Shown here piece by piece: positions 1 to 12,431 of a DNA stretch of 53,583 nucleotides. The position numbers were made by a program, and so were the translations under genes. Source of the DNA: Prorocentrum cordatum (Eukaryota > Sar > Dinophyceae > Prorocentrales > Prorocentraceae); the NCBI GenBank assembly GCA_963575745.1, contig CAUYUJ010015015.1, positions 151,038-204,620 on the forward strand. The letters are read 5' to 3'. Within the stretch, counting starts at the first letter, position 1. Each line of letters opens with the position of its first letter. The notes below the pieces were generated by a model. The model had not been told where the DNA came from and did not search any database. It saw only the letters and a program-made list of their open reading frames with translations.

Positions 1-240
1 GTCTCGGGCGCCCCGGAGCCCCCGAGCCAGCAACGGGGCAGAGCGCCGATGGGGGCCCCGAGCGACCCACGCAGGGCGAGGCGCAAGGGGGGTGGCCCAG
101 CGCCGAGGAGCGAAGGGCCCCAAGGGACGCAGTGACAGTGGCGCAGTGGGAGGCCAGACGCGCGCCGAAAGCCCCAGCTGGGCGCGCGCCTGGCGGTATT
201 GGGCACGAGGCCAGAGCGGCCACCGGAGGGGCCAGAGCGG
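1..240. other. GC-rich non-repetitive lead-in, no gene recognised
   Basis: GC-rich sequence without evident tandem structure. It runs directly into the CAT array. The plus-strand open frames here continue into poly-His or poly-Ile and have no recognisable domain, so I do not call a gene. Confidence 0.5.
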
Positions 241-1275
<1,035 letters not shown>

Positions 1276-2160
1276 CAAGTTCGTCCTCCTCCGCCTTCCT
1301 CCTCCTCCCCTACCTCCTCCTCCTCCTCCTTCTCCTCCTCCTCCTCCTCCTCCTCCTCTCCTCCTCCTCCTCCCCCTCCCCTCCTCCTCCTCTCCTCCTC
1401 CTCCTCCTCCTCCTCTCCTCCTCCTCCTCCTCCTCCTCCTCCTCCTCCTCCTCCTCCTCCTCCTCCTCCTCCTTCCTCCTCCTCCTCCTCCTCCTCCTCT
1501 TCCCTCCTCTTTCCTACTCCTCCCTCTTCTATATTCCTCCCTCCTCCCTCTTCCTGCCCCCCAGCCCTGTCCCCCGTTTCCTCTCCCGCCGCCCGCCGCC
1601 TCCGCCGCCCTCCCTCCTCCATCCTCCTTCCCCCCCTTCCTCCTCCCTCCACCCTCATCCCTCCCCCCTCATCCCTCCCATCCCTGCATCCCTCATCCCT
1701 CGTCCCTGATCCATCCCCCCTCACCCCTCCATCCCCCCTTCCTCCTCCCTCCTATCTCCACCCTCATCCCTCTTCCTTTCTCCCTCCTCCCTCCACCCTT
1801 TGTCCTCCTCTCTTCTCCTCCCCGCTCCTTCTGCATGTACCCTCCCTCCTTCATCTTCCCTACTCTCTCCTCCCTCCCCCCCCCCATCCCTACTCCTCCG
1901 CCTCCCTAATCCGTCCTCTTTCTCCTCCGCATCCTCCTCCTCATCCTTCGCCTCTTCCTCCTCCTCCTCCTCATCCTCCTCCTCCTCCTCCTCCTCCTCC
2001 TCCTCCTCCTCCTCCTCCTCCTCCTCCTCCTCCTCCTCCTCCTCCTCCTCCTCTCCTCCTCCTCCTCCTCCTCCTCCTCCTCCGCATTCTCCTCCTCCCC
2101 TTCCTCCTCCTCCTCCTCCTCCTCCTCCTCCTCCTCCTCACCCTCCTCCTCTTCATCCCC
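1276..2160. repeat. (CCT)n polypyrimidine array with a degenerate centre
   Basis: CCT/TCC repeats are near-pure at 1310-1500 and 1950-2150. A C/T-rich centre at 1530-1915 is less regular, with units such as CCTCCCTCCAT. One strand is almost entirely pyrimidine over about 880 bases, so triplex (H-DNA) formation and polymerase stalling are possible. No gene is seen. Confidence 0.95.
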
Positions 2161-2171
2161 CTCATCATCAG

Positions 2172-2205
<34 letters not shown>

Positions 2206-2431
2206 TCATCATCATCATCATCATCAGCATCATCATCATCGTCGTCGTCAGCATCTCATCATCATCATCATCCGCATCATCATCATCATCATCATCATCA
2301 TCAGCAGCATCGTCATCATCACATCATCATCGTCATCATCATCATCATCCTCATTCGCATCAGCATCAGCATCAGCATCAGCATCATCATCAGCATCAGC
2401 ATCATCATAATCATCATCATCATCCTCATCC

Positions 2432-2478
<47 letters not shown>

Positions 2479-2799
2479 GTCAGCATCATCATCATCACCA
2501 TCGGCATCATCATCCTCCTCTTGCATCTCCATCTCCATCTCCTCCTCCTCCTCCTCCAACACCTCCTCCTCGTCCTCCTCCTCATCGTCCTCCCCCTCCT
2601 CATCCTCAGCAGCATCATCATCATCATCATCATCAGCATCAGCATCATCATCATCATCATCATCATCATCAGCATCATCAGCATCAGCATCAGCAACAGC
2701 ATCATCATCATCATCATCAGCATCATCGCCATCATCATCAGCACCACCACCACCATCACCACCACGACCACCACCACCACCATCATCATCAGAATCATT

Positions 2800-2832
<33 letters not shown>

Positions 2833-4738
2833 GTCGTCGTCGTCGTCGTCGGCATCATCATCAGCATCGTCGTCATCATCATCATCGGCATCACCAGCAC
2901 CATTATCATCATCATCAGCAGCAACATCATCATCATTAACATCAGCATCATCACGTCACCATCATCATCATCATCGTCATCATCAGCAACAGCAGCATCA
3001 TCAGCGTCATCGTCAGCATCGTCAGCCTCATGATCATCATCATCACCAACGCCACCAGCATCACCATCAGCAGCATCAGCATCATCATCATCATCATCAG
3101 CATCATCATCATCAGCAGCATCGTCGTCATCATCATCAGCAACATCATCGGCAGCACCATCATCGATGTCATCATCATCACCACGACCACCATCATCATC
3201 ATCATCATCACCAACAGCATCATCGTCATCATCATCAGCATCATAATCATCATCGTCGTCATCACTACCGCCAGTAGCATCATCATCAGCAGCAGCATCA
3301 GCATCATCAGCATCATCGTCATCATCGTAATCATCAGCATCATCGGCAGCATGATATTCATCATCAAACTCCTCATCAGCATCATCAGCGTCAGAATCCG
3401 CATCATCATCATCATCATCAGAGTCATCATCAGTACCATCATCAGCATCAGCATCGTCAGCAGCAGCATCATCATCAGCATCACGAGCATCAGCAGTAGC
3501 ATCATCATCATCAACAACATCATCATCATCAACATCATCATCCCCATCATCAGCTTTTATCATGAGCATCAGCAGCAGCATCAGCAGCAGCATCAGCATC
3601 CTCATCATAATCAGCATCAACATCATCATCATCAACATCGTCCTCAGCATCATCATTATCACAGCCACCAGCACCATCATCCTCAGCAGCATCGGCATCA
3701 TCCTCATCGTCATCATCAGCAGCAGCATCACCACCATCATCATCAACGGCATCATCATCCTCATCATCAGCATCACCACCATCATCAGCATCATCAGCAT
3801 CAGCATCAGCATCATCATCATCATCATCATGTTCATCATGCTCATCAGTATCATCATTCTCGTCCTCCTCCGCCTCATTCTCCTCCTCTCGATTCTCAGC
3901 TTCATCCTCCTCCTCGTCCTCCCCCCCTGTCTCCTCCTGTTCTTCTTCCTCCTCCTCCTCCTCCTCCCCCTCATCATCATCATCAGCAGCAGCATCAGCC
4001 TGATCATCATCAGCATCATGATCATCATCAGCATGAACATCAGCATCTTCATCCTGATCATCATCAACACCACCATCACCATCGCCAACATCATCATCAT
4101 CAGCATCATCATCGTTGTCGTCGTCGCCATCAGCCTCATCATCATCAGCAGAAGCAGCATTATCAGGATCAAACTCACCATCAACATCATGCTGTTCCGA
4201 CTCCTCCGTATTCCCCCTCCTCCTCCTCCTCCTGATCATCATCAGCATCACCATCATCAGCATCATCATCAGCATCATCATCACCCTTATCGTCATCATA
4301 ATCAACAGCAGCAGCATCAGCAGCAGCAGCATCAACTTTAGCATCATCAGCCTCATCACCAGTCACATCATCCTCAGCAACAGCATCAGCAGCAGCATCA
4401 GCATCATCAGCATCAGCATCAGCAGCAGCATCATCATCCCCATCACCAGCAAAACACCCATCGCCATCAACAGTCATAATAGTTGTACGATCAGCAGCAG
4501 CCTAATCATCATCACAGGCATCAGCATCATCATCAGCAGCAGCATGAGGCAGCAACAGCATTAATCAAGCATCATATTCAGCAGTATCATAAAGAACACC
4601 ATCCTCATCGTCATCATCGTCAGCATCATCATCATCATCATCATCAGCATCATCATCATCATCATCATCATCATCCCCTTCGTCAGCATCGTCGGAATCA
4701 TCATCCTCATCACCAGCAGCATCAGCATCATCAGCCTG

Positions 4739-4780
<42 letters not shown>

Positions 4781-4937
4781 AGCGGCAACAGCAGCATAAA
4801 TCATCATCAGTATTCTTAGCAGCAGCATCATCATCAGCATCAGCATCAGCATCAGCGTCAGCATCATCCTCCCCATCGTCATCATCAACAGCATCATCAT
4901 CAGCAGCAGCGGCAGCAGCAGCGCCAGCAGCAGCATT

Positions 4938-4972
<35 letters not shown>

Positions 4973-5826
4973 GCATCGGCATCAGCATCAGCATCAGCAT
5001 CAGCAGCATCATCATCATCGTGATCATCATCACCATCGCCATCCTCATCATCGTCATCAGCAGCAGCAGCATCATCGTCATCAGCACCATCACCCTCGTC
5101 ATCACCATCATCATCAGCAACAGTATCATCATCATCATCATCATCAGCAACATCATCATCAGCATCATCCTCGTCATCCCCATCGTCATTAACATCATCA
5201 GTAGCAGCAGCAGCAGCAGCATCATTATCATCAGCATCAACATCATAACAAGGCTTTGCAAAAGCTGCAGCAGCATCATCAGCGACATCAGCATCATCAC
5301 CACCATCCTCATCGTAATCCTCATCCTCATAACCAGCATCATCATCAGCAAAACCAGCATATCCATATCCATCAGCATCAACCGCAGCATAATCATCAGC
5401 AGCAGCAATAGCATCAAAATAATCATCATGGTCATCATCATCAGCAGCAGCATCAGTATCAGCATCATTACCATCATCATCAGCAGCAGCATCATAATCA
5501 CCATCATCGTCGTAAGCAGCATCATCGTCCTCATCATAAGCCTCAGAAACAGCATCACCATCATCATCATCAGCAGCAGCACCATCATCATCATCATCAT
5601 CAGCATCATCATCATCATCATCATCATCATCGTCATCGCCGCAATCATGTTCATCCTCATCATCACCATCCTCAGCGGCATCACCATCATCAACATCATC
5701 ATTATCATTATGAGTATCAGCAGCAGCATCATCAGCATCATCAGCAGCATAATTCTCATCATCGTCACAATCAATCAGCAGCAGCCGCATCGTCGTCGTC
5801 ATCATCAGTATCATCCTCATCGGAAC

Positions 5827-5896
<70 letters not shown>

Positions 5897-6210
5897 TGCA
5901 GCATCTGCAGCATCAGCCTCATCATCGTCATCATCATCAGCCCCATCATCAGAATCAGCCGCATGACCATCATGATCATCATCGCCAGTATAAGAATAAT
6001 AATCATCGTGCTCATCGGCATCGTCATCGTCAGCATCGTCGTCATCGTCATCGTCATCATCAACATCAGCATCGTCATCATCAGCATCATCAGCATCAGC
6101 ATCATCATGATCATGATCATCATCATCAGTATCATCATCAGCATCATCATTACTAGTATTACCATCAGCAGCAGCAGCATCATCATCAGCATCGTCATCA
6201 TGATCATGAA
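2161..6210. repeat. Four-kilobase CAT/CAG/CGT variant array
   Basis: The stretch is built mainly of CAT triplets with interspersed CAG, CGT, CAA and CCA triplets. Short CCT islands lie at about 2505-2605 and 3862-3970, and pure CAT re-expansions at 2430-2477, 4625-4675 and 5825-5895. The triplet phase is largely kept, so long open frames (over 600 codons on the minus strand, Met/Leu or Asp/Ala rich) arise by composition alone. I see no domain, initiation context or codon structure supporting a gene. Confidence 0.95.
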
Positions 6211-6545
6211 TGTCATCGTCCCCCTCCCCCTCCCCCTCCCCATCCCCCTCCCCCTCCTCCTCTTCCTCCTCATCCTCCTCCTCCTGATCGTCATTCTCAT
6301 CCTCATCCTCCTCATCCTCCTCCTCATCCTCCTAATCCTCCTCATCGTCATCCTCCTCCTCATCATCATCCTCCGCCGGATCATCCTCCCCCTCCTCCGC
6401 CTCCTCCTCGTCCGAATCCTCCTCCTCCTTCTCCTCCCTCTCCTCCTCCTCCTTCTCCTCACCCTCCTCCACCTCCTCCTCCTCCTCCTCCGCCTCCTCC
6501 TCCTCCTCCTCCTCCTCCTCCTCCTCCTCCTCCTCCTCCTCCTCC
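6211..6545. repeat. (CCT)n tract, left arm of an inverted CCT/GGA pair
   Basis: It begins with CCCCCT repeats at 6220-6255 and becomes near-pure CCT by 6475-6543. It is complementary in composition and phase to the GGA tract at 6690-6914 across a 144-base GC-rich spacer. Confidence 0.95.
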
Positions 6546-6689
6546 TGCTCTCTCCCCCTCCTGGAGCGCACCCCCTCCCCGCGCAGGCGGGGCACTGCTG
6601 CCGCGCATACTGCGCCATCGGCCGCCGAGCCTGCGGCGGCGCCACGCGCGCGGGCGCTCGCCGGCGGGGCGGGGGAAGCCCGCACACGG
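6546..6689. other. GC-rich spacer between CCT and GGA arms
   Basis: This 144-base block is very GC-rich (CGCGCGGGCG, GGCGGGGCGGGGG and similar) and non-repetitive. It would form the loop if the flanking arms paired. No gene, promoter or RNA is recognised in it. Confidence 0.6.
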
Positions 6690-6914
6690 GGAGGGGGAGG
6701 AGGAGGAGGAGGAGGAGGAGGAGGAGGGAGGAGGAGGAGGAGGAGGAGGAGGAGGAGGAGAGGAGGGGGAGGAGGAGGAGGAGGAGGGAGGGAGGAGAGG
6801 AGGAGGAGGAGGAGGAGGAGGGGAGGAGGAGGAGGGGAGGAGGAGGAGGAGGAGGAGGAGGAGGAGGAGGAGGAGGAGGAGGAGGAGGAGGAGGAGGAGG
6901 AGGAGGAGGAGGAG
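6690..6914. repeat. (GGA)n tract, right arm of an inverted CCT/GGA pair
   Basis: Near-pure GGA with a few GGGA slips. It abuts the start of the reverse-transcriptase remnant, whose upstream part is therefore missing or replaced by the array. Confidence 0.95.
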
Positions 6915-8594
6915 GGGTTCCTGATATGCTGGATGACACGGGCCGAGCTGCCTCGACGCAGGCTGAGATTGCGCAAGTTGCCCAGAGGTTGTTTGCCAAC
7001 GTGGAAGCCGCCAAACTAACCAGTCAGCAAGTGTTTCTTGAAGATTATAATGATTGCAGCGTGGCCGTCAGAGACTCCTCAAGCCGAGGCCCTTCCTTTC
7101 CTCTTTGAAACCGAAGGGCTGATGAGGAAGAGCCCATCGGACAAATTCGCGGGCCTGGACGGGATCATCGGGGTGCTGGCAAAATCGCTCAGGGACCTGT
7201 CTCTCGGCTTGTTTATCCTCTGCTGCTCCCAACCACTCCTTCAGGAGGAGCCTCTGGGATTCAAAAGCGGGAAGATCGTTTTTTTTTATCACAAGGGGAA
7301 GGGGGCCACCAACCTCATGAGCAATCAGAGGAACGTGTTTCTTGGAAGCACCATTGGTAAAGTTCACCACATGTCTCTCCGTATCGCTGCGATGGGGTGT
7401 GTGCAAAAAGCGTTGCTGCGGATATAGTGTGGAGGGCTCCCTGGACGAGGATTGGAGAGTGCGATCCTGATGGTGTGACAATTTTGTAATGCGTTGCGTG
7501 AATGCTCGATGTCTCCTGGGGGGGTCTCTGTTGACCTGGACGCGGCCTTCTATTCTGGCCTCAAGCAGTTGTGCCTCTCTCTTTCTCTCTCTCTCTCTCT
7601 CCCTGCTGGGCAGGGCAGGCTCGAAGACGCGCTCCAGCACGTTGAGGTGAACCCCTTTCTTCAAGCGGGGTTGGAGGCCGAGCTGACCTCTGGAGGGCCT
7701 CTCGATAGTGTGGGCATGCCCCCCACACCTTCTCCACTTGATTCGACAGAGCCACACGAGCCGTTTTTAGCGGGTGAGGGGTGCGTCGGATTTCGCTTGT
7801 CCTGGGAGAGGATGCTGTCCTGGCACGATACCTGCTACGGACATGCTGCATGTCAGTTTTGCCAGAGTTGAGGGACGCATTGAGAAGATGGCCGTATCTG
7901 AAGGACTTGTTTGGACCCCACCACCTTCAGTAGCCTATTTTGATTCAGCTGCTGACAATGAAAACCGTACACCAGCACTTCTCTCGTGGACGACCCCACA
8001 GCACTCACCGCAGCCAAAACAGCAGAGATCGAAGCGAAGCTCAGTCGACTTGAAGAGATAATATACACTGCTGCATCCCAGCACGGCTGCAAGATTCACT
8101 TCAGTACAACAGCTGCGCCAATGTCGCTCAATGGAAAGGGATCCAGACTTGAAGCGAGGAAGCATTACAAGTCAGGCGGTAGGCGGTAGTGTCTTGGTGA
8201 GTGAGCTGTTCGATGTCAAGCTACCCATTGTTCGCAGCCACAAAGTGCTAGGAGCTCGCGTCAATGGCTCAGGATCCATGGGGGACAAGATAACGGAGCG
8301 GATACGATCGGCAAGGACAGCACTTAGACCAATCAAGAAAGTGGTGGCACCATCCATGCATTTGGAGTCACGCACAAGGTGAGATCCAGTGAAGCGTATG
8401 CCGGGCCCAAGTTCTTGTTTGCAGCGGACACCTGGGATCCTTTACCCAAGTACTTCAATGCCAAGGCGATCACTGGATATATGAGCATCTACCGAACACC
8501 ATTGAATATTGGAATCACAAACTCGAGCGAGGTACAGGCAGCGACGATAGGCACACTGTTCAACGTAAACAGGTTGCCAATCAGATCGGTTATT
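6915..8594 (+). pseudogene. LINE-like reverse transcriptase remnant, 5'-truncated and frameshifted
   Basis: This is the remnant of a non-LTR (LINE-like) reverse transcriptase, read on the plus strand in several frames. The blocks appear in the expected order. A leader segment (IAQVAQRLFANVEAAKL) ends near 7030. The fingers contain GLDGI near 7152 and KGKGATNLMSNQRNVFLG near 7293. A motif A-like VDLDAAFYS lies near 7527, a motif B region PGTIPATDMLHVSFARV near 7819 (the usual PGD is degraded), and motif C VDD at 7986-7994. HGCKIHF follows near 8082, the thumb has VLGARVNGSGSM near 8245, and KFLFAADTWDPL lies near 8409. The blocks switch frame several times and in-frame stops occur, so it is inactive. 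No endonuclease domain is present: upstream is only GGA repeat. A CT dinucleotide run near 7580-7600 may be one indel site. The reading frame resumes after the insertion at 8595-9448. Family assignment is by motif recognition only. Confidence 0.82.
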
Positions 8595-9448
8595 CCCTAC
8601 CTAGGCTCTGCCTAGAAGGGTTCTTACCCTCTAGCTTAAAGGGACCGGGCAGTGGATATCGCCCCGGGCGGTTCCCCCAGGATCCGCCCCGCGGTTCCCC
8701 CAGTTGCGTCCACTTAGCTTAGCGTTGTTTATCTCATCTTAGCTTAGCATATTTCAGATTGGCTTAGCTTAGCTTCGTCTTAGCTCAGGCTTATCTTAGC
8801 TTAGCTTACCTTCATCTTAGCTTCGCTGAGCTTTAGCATAGCAGGGCACAGCATGGCATAGCATAGCATAGCATAGCGCAGCACAGCATATAGTAGCATA
8901 GCCCAGCATAGTATAGCATAGCGCAGCATAGTATAGTATAGCATAGCATAGCATAGCATAGAGCAGCACAGCACAGCATAGCACAGCGCAGCGCAGCAAA
9001 GCATAGCACAGCATACCATGGGTGTAATTCCCTACCTAGGCTCTGTCTATAGGGTTAGCTTAGTTTAGCTTAGCATAGCGCAGCGTTGCATCAGCATAGC
9101 ATAGCATAGCATAACATAGCCAAGCATACCATAGCATTGCATAGCATAGCATAGCGCAGCATAGCATAGCATAACACAGCATATCATAGAATAGCTTAGC
9201 ATAACATAGCGCAGCTTAGCATAGCATAACATAGCATAGCGTAGCTTAGCGTAGCACAGCACATCATGATATATCATAGTTCAGCATATCATAGCATAAC
9301 ATAGCATAGCATAGCGCAGCATAGCATAGTATAGCATAGTATAGCATAACGCAGCATAGCATGGCATAGCATAGCATAGCATAGCATAGCAACTACTGCT
9401 GCTTTCCTAGGGGCTCCAACTTCTAGGCAGGGTCGCACTGGGGTAATT
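8595..9448. mobile_element. AGCAT-pentanucleotide insertion with inverted ends inside the LINE remnant
   Basis: The block begins at a CCCTACCTAGGCTCTG motif (8595-8610) followed by GCCTAGAAGGG. It ends near 9420-9447 with CTTCTAGGCAGGGTCGC and GGGGTAATTTCA, which read on the other strand resemble the start (CTGCCTAGAAG); the inverted ends are imperfect. A second internal start (TAATTCCCTACCTAGGC) at about 9025 suggests two tandem or nested units. The interior is TTAGC and then AGCAT repeats. Joining the flanks at the repeated GTT (8589-8591 and 9452-9454) gives a continuous LINE frame, ...RSV followed by ARLRL, with no base lost. This points to a discrete insertion with a 3-base target duplication, or an introner-like element. 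A canonical GT-AG excision would shift the frame by one base. No transposase is encoded. Confidence 0.68.
8830..9400. repeat. (AGCAT)n pentanucleotide array
   Basis: AGCAT units dominate, with GCGCAGC, TAGCATA and TAGCTTAGC variants. The block is split at about 9020-9060 by a second copy of the CCTAGGCTCTG start motif. A TTAGC-rich stretch at about 8715-8825 precedes it. Confidence 0.95.
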
Positions 9449-10390
9449 TCAGTTGCGAGGCTGAGATTGGTGCCTCGAATTATACATGGAGGATCGCTAG
9501 TGCTGAGGATGTTGCTGGACTTCCAATGGAACGGTGGATGGACCAGAATAATAGGAAATGATGTTCATTGGCTGGGTGTCTTATGGGACCAGGGGCAGGC
9601 GCACTTGGCCTGGATGATGATGATGAGATACGGGTGGCTCGTGATACAACACAGGAATATGTGAGGATCATATCCAGGTCGGCCAGTGCAGCCAAAAAGC
9701 AATGGAACATAACCTCTCAGGTATTACTATGGAAGGCAGAACTTAGGCGCAGCTTCAGACACACTCAATCGTATGACCCATTTGACGTCAACGCACAGAA
9801 CAACGATAGGGGGTTTAAACTTTTCGGGCCACACAGCCTGTGACATAATGATCTTAAGGGCGAGGGATAGGGGGCTGAAGTTTCTCGGTACCCCGAGCAG
9901 CGTGCCCTGTTGGCTGCGCCAGCACCGCCAGACCCGCCACATGGCGGAGACGTTTGCTATGAATGCGGCCACGTGGCCAAGACGCTGCGTCTATTTCGCA
10001 CACACCAAGGCTCATCAAGGCCTTGACACCCCCGACGCGATTGCCACGGGATCGACGTGTCCGATTTGTTGTTGGGAATTCTGGGAGGGCAACAGGACTT
10101 CGGAAGCACCTCGGGAGGGCCCCTTCGTGCTTCCAGGCCTGGCTTAGTTCCCCGATGGGACCCTCTGGCCGAGGAAGCTGCGACTGCTGCCAATGGGAGG
10201 CACGACAAGGCCAGAGAGAGAGTAGACGTCAAGGCTTCTCCGGCACCCGTGCCAGCATCCCTGCTCAGAGAGTGCAAGGACCTCCCTTTAGGTCAAGAGG
10301 CCCTGAGAGCTCCAGGCCATTCCTCCTCTTGCCCCTGCCGACCTTTAGACGGACAATTCGAGTCTGCCGTCCAACCCAGTTCAGTTGAGA
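9449..10390 (+). pseudogene. LINE-like element continuation with C-terminal zinc-finger remnants
   Basis: The polypeptide resumes with SVARLRLVPRIIHGG and GGWTRIIGNDVHWL (9449-9582), which fits the helical region after a LINE thumb. AAKKQWNITSQVLLWKAELR follows near 9692. A CYECGHV motif at 9955-9975 leads to a His-containing segment, which gives a first finger split by a frameshift. A second finger has TCPICCWEFW near 10055 and continues in another frame as LRKHLGRAPSCF near 10098-10135, giving C-x2-C...H...C. Three frames are needed to read through, so it is broken. From about 10140 to 10390 I see only weak, Pro/Ser/Arg-rich coding-like sequence. RT followed by paired C-terminal fingers suits nucleic-acid-binding tails of LINE-like proteins; the assignment is by pattern only. 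Confidence 0.68.
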
Positions 10391-11070
10391 ACGCATGCGA
10401 GCTTTTCTATATGCTGGAAGAGAGTGGGAGGAGGATTCTCCCAACAGGCGAGCGTTCAGGAGCGCTTGTCACAGACGCAGTCAGCACCTCTCCACTACTC
10501 TGTCCTTCCTTGTCCCCCAGGAGATCAAGGATTGGAGGAGGAGGATCTCTGAGGGTAGTGTGGCTGCACTTTTTCTGGAACCTTCTTGTAGCTCTTGGAG
10601 GGATGAAGTGAGCAGAAGAGACGGTCACACGGGGGAACACCCACGCAACAACGACAAGCTGGCTGAACGCATCAGTCGCGACAATGCGTACCTCTAGGCC
10701 GCTATTGAATTGTGTCTCTGTTGTTGTTTCCAAGACATATCTGATGAATTTGGATTGCCAAGGAGAGCTTATCGAGGACCCGATTTAATATGGATGCCTC
10801 GAGTGGAGATGCTGGTTAAGCTTCCAGGAACTATCTGGTCCGACTTCGATGGTTGCTCCTTTGGTGCCAGGCTCTTGAATCCTTGCACTTTGTTAGTCCA
10901 TGGTATTGCTTCCTAGGACGCCGTCCGTTCGAACTTCTGTCGTGGTATGTGTCTGCACACGTGCGTTCACAGGCGAACTAGGGTGATGAGCGAATGCTCG
11001 ACCACTGCCACGCTTGTTAGACTGATCTCGGCCTTGCTCGCCGAAGCCGTGTGGGTAAGGACAGCATCCT
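10391..11070 (+). pseudogene. Methyltransferase-like (PSC / CxFG) domain remnant downstream of the RT
   Basis: A single frame runs from about 10395 to 10916, broken by one TAG at 10695-10697. It has a first block FLYAGREWEED, a helix plus loop IKDWRRRISEG then VAALFLEPSCSSW (about 10518-10601), and further on IWMPRVEMLVKLPG and SDFDGCSFGARLL (about 10788-10878), ending TLLVHGIAS. The order, a GPPCxTWS-like loop followed by an xDxCxFG block and a (K/R)xTxLL segment, matches a Rossmann-type, cytosine-methyltransferase-like module that I associate with algal retroelements. The canonical Pro-Cys dipeptide reads Pro-Ser-Cys here. A Leu/Ala-rich helix (LVRLISALLAEAV) near 11010-11055 may be its tail. 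The position after the zinc fingers suggests one composite element with the RT, although a separate insertion is possible. Confidence 0.5.
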
Positions 11071-11204
11071 CGTCACTTAAGTCGCCCTCGTCACCCTCCA
11101 ATCTTTCTGCATGTGCATGTTAGGGGATACTGGATTCGCCTATCCCTAACCCTTTACGTATGGGCTTCGAATCCCGTAGGCCGGCAATTAGCGAGCGAGC
11201 GAGC
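11071..11204. other. Short spacer, no gene recognised
   Basis: Mixed-composition sequence with no recognised domain. It includes GCGAGCGAGCGAG just before the GGA tract. Confidence 0.4.
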
Positions 11205-11715
11205 GAGGAGGAGGAAGAGGAGGAGGAGGCAGAGGAGGAGAGAAGGAGGGAGGAAAAGGAGGAGGAGGAGGAGGAGGGAGGGAGGAGGAGGAGGAGGAGG
11301 ACGAGGAGGAGGAGGAGGACGAGGAGGAGGAGGAGAAGGAGGAAGGGAGGAGGAAGGGAGGAGGAAGAGGAGGGGAGGAGGAGGATGAGGAGGAGGAGGA
11401 AAAGGACTGGGAGGGGAAGGAGGAGGAGGAGGAGGAGGACGACGACGACGCCGCTACCGCCGCCCGCCCGCCACCGCCGCCGACGCCGCCGCCGACGACG
11501 ACGACGGCGACGACAGCGACGACGGAGAGGGAGAGGGAGAGGGAGGTAGAAGAGAAGGAGGGGAGGGGAAGAAGGATGGGAGGAAGGACGGGAGGGAGGA
11601 GGCGAGGGAGGAGGGGAGGGAGGAGGGTAGAGGGCGGGGGGAGGAGAAGGAAAGAGGAATAGGGATAAGGGAGAAGGAGGAGGACAAGTAGGAGTAGGAC
11701 TAGGAGGAGGAGGAG
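11205..11715. repeat. (GGA)n array with a GAC/GCC core
   Basis: GGA/GAG repeats at 11205-11438 and 11525-11715 flank a GAC/CCG triplet core (11439-11524). The purine bias on the plus strand is strong. Arg/Glu-rich and, on the minus strand, Ser/Pro/Leu-rich open frames result from composition. Confidence 0.93.
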
Positions 11716-11938
11716 GGCGCATATGGTCCTAGACAAGCGTGGGCAGCACGGAAACTTGGCGCCTCTGGTGTTCGAGTCTGGAGGCCTCGCGTTCGACACA
11801 GCCGTCGAGTTCATCCGTTCGTACGGCGATGGGCGTGACGACGCTGACCGGGCTGAGACTCTTGGGACGCTGTGGAGCAGGCGCCTGCAAACCAGCAGTG
11901 CAGGGATGCTGCTCAGCGCCTTGGGGCAGTCATCGTGA
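11716..11938 (+). pseudogene. Short retroelement-like C-terminal fragment
   Basis: A 71-codon open frame contains LAPLVFESGGLAFDTAVEFI followed by ETLGTLWSRRLQTSSAGMLL. The pattern PLVxExxG, then a charged linker, then LWxxRLxxxxxxxLL resembles the tail that often closes RT-bearing polypeptides in dinoflagellate-type sequence. It is short, lacks the rest of the protein, and sits just after a GGA tract, so I treat it as a fragment. Confidence is limited because only two short blocks are recognised. Confidence 0.38.
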
Positions 11939-12260
11939 GCCCGGCTACCACCACTGCAGACAAAACCACCGCGAGTAGAGCCGCAGCACCACGACGCCTT
12001 GCCCCACCACGACGCCGGCGTCGCCCATCAGCCCGCTGTTCGCCCATCGACGACCAGCAGCCCGACACCAAGCTGCCCGAACCACCACGACGACCTCTCC
12101 GACCATAGCGCCAGCGTCCACTACCGCCGCCCCGACGTCCAGTCCCGCGCTGACCACGCCGACCGCGACAACCGCGGCCGACGACGCCATCACAACCGCC
12201 CCCCGTCACCCCTTCCCTTCCTTCATTCCCTCCTGCCTGGCCGCCCCTGCCTGCTGCCCA
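11939..12260. other. GC-rich C/A/G low-complexity stretch
   Basis: CCACGACGCC-type sequence, rich in Pro/Arg/Ala codons in every frame, leads into the CCT array. No domain is recognised. Confidence 0.4.
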
Positions 12261-12398
12261 CGCTTTCCCTTCTCCTCCTCCTCCACCTCCTCCTCCTCCT
12301 CCACCTCCTCCTCCTCCTGTCCCTCCTCCTCATCCTCCTACACCTCCTCCTCCTCATCCCTCCTCCTCCTCCACCTCCTCTTCCTCCTCCTCATCACC

Positions 12399-12431
<33 letters not shown>

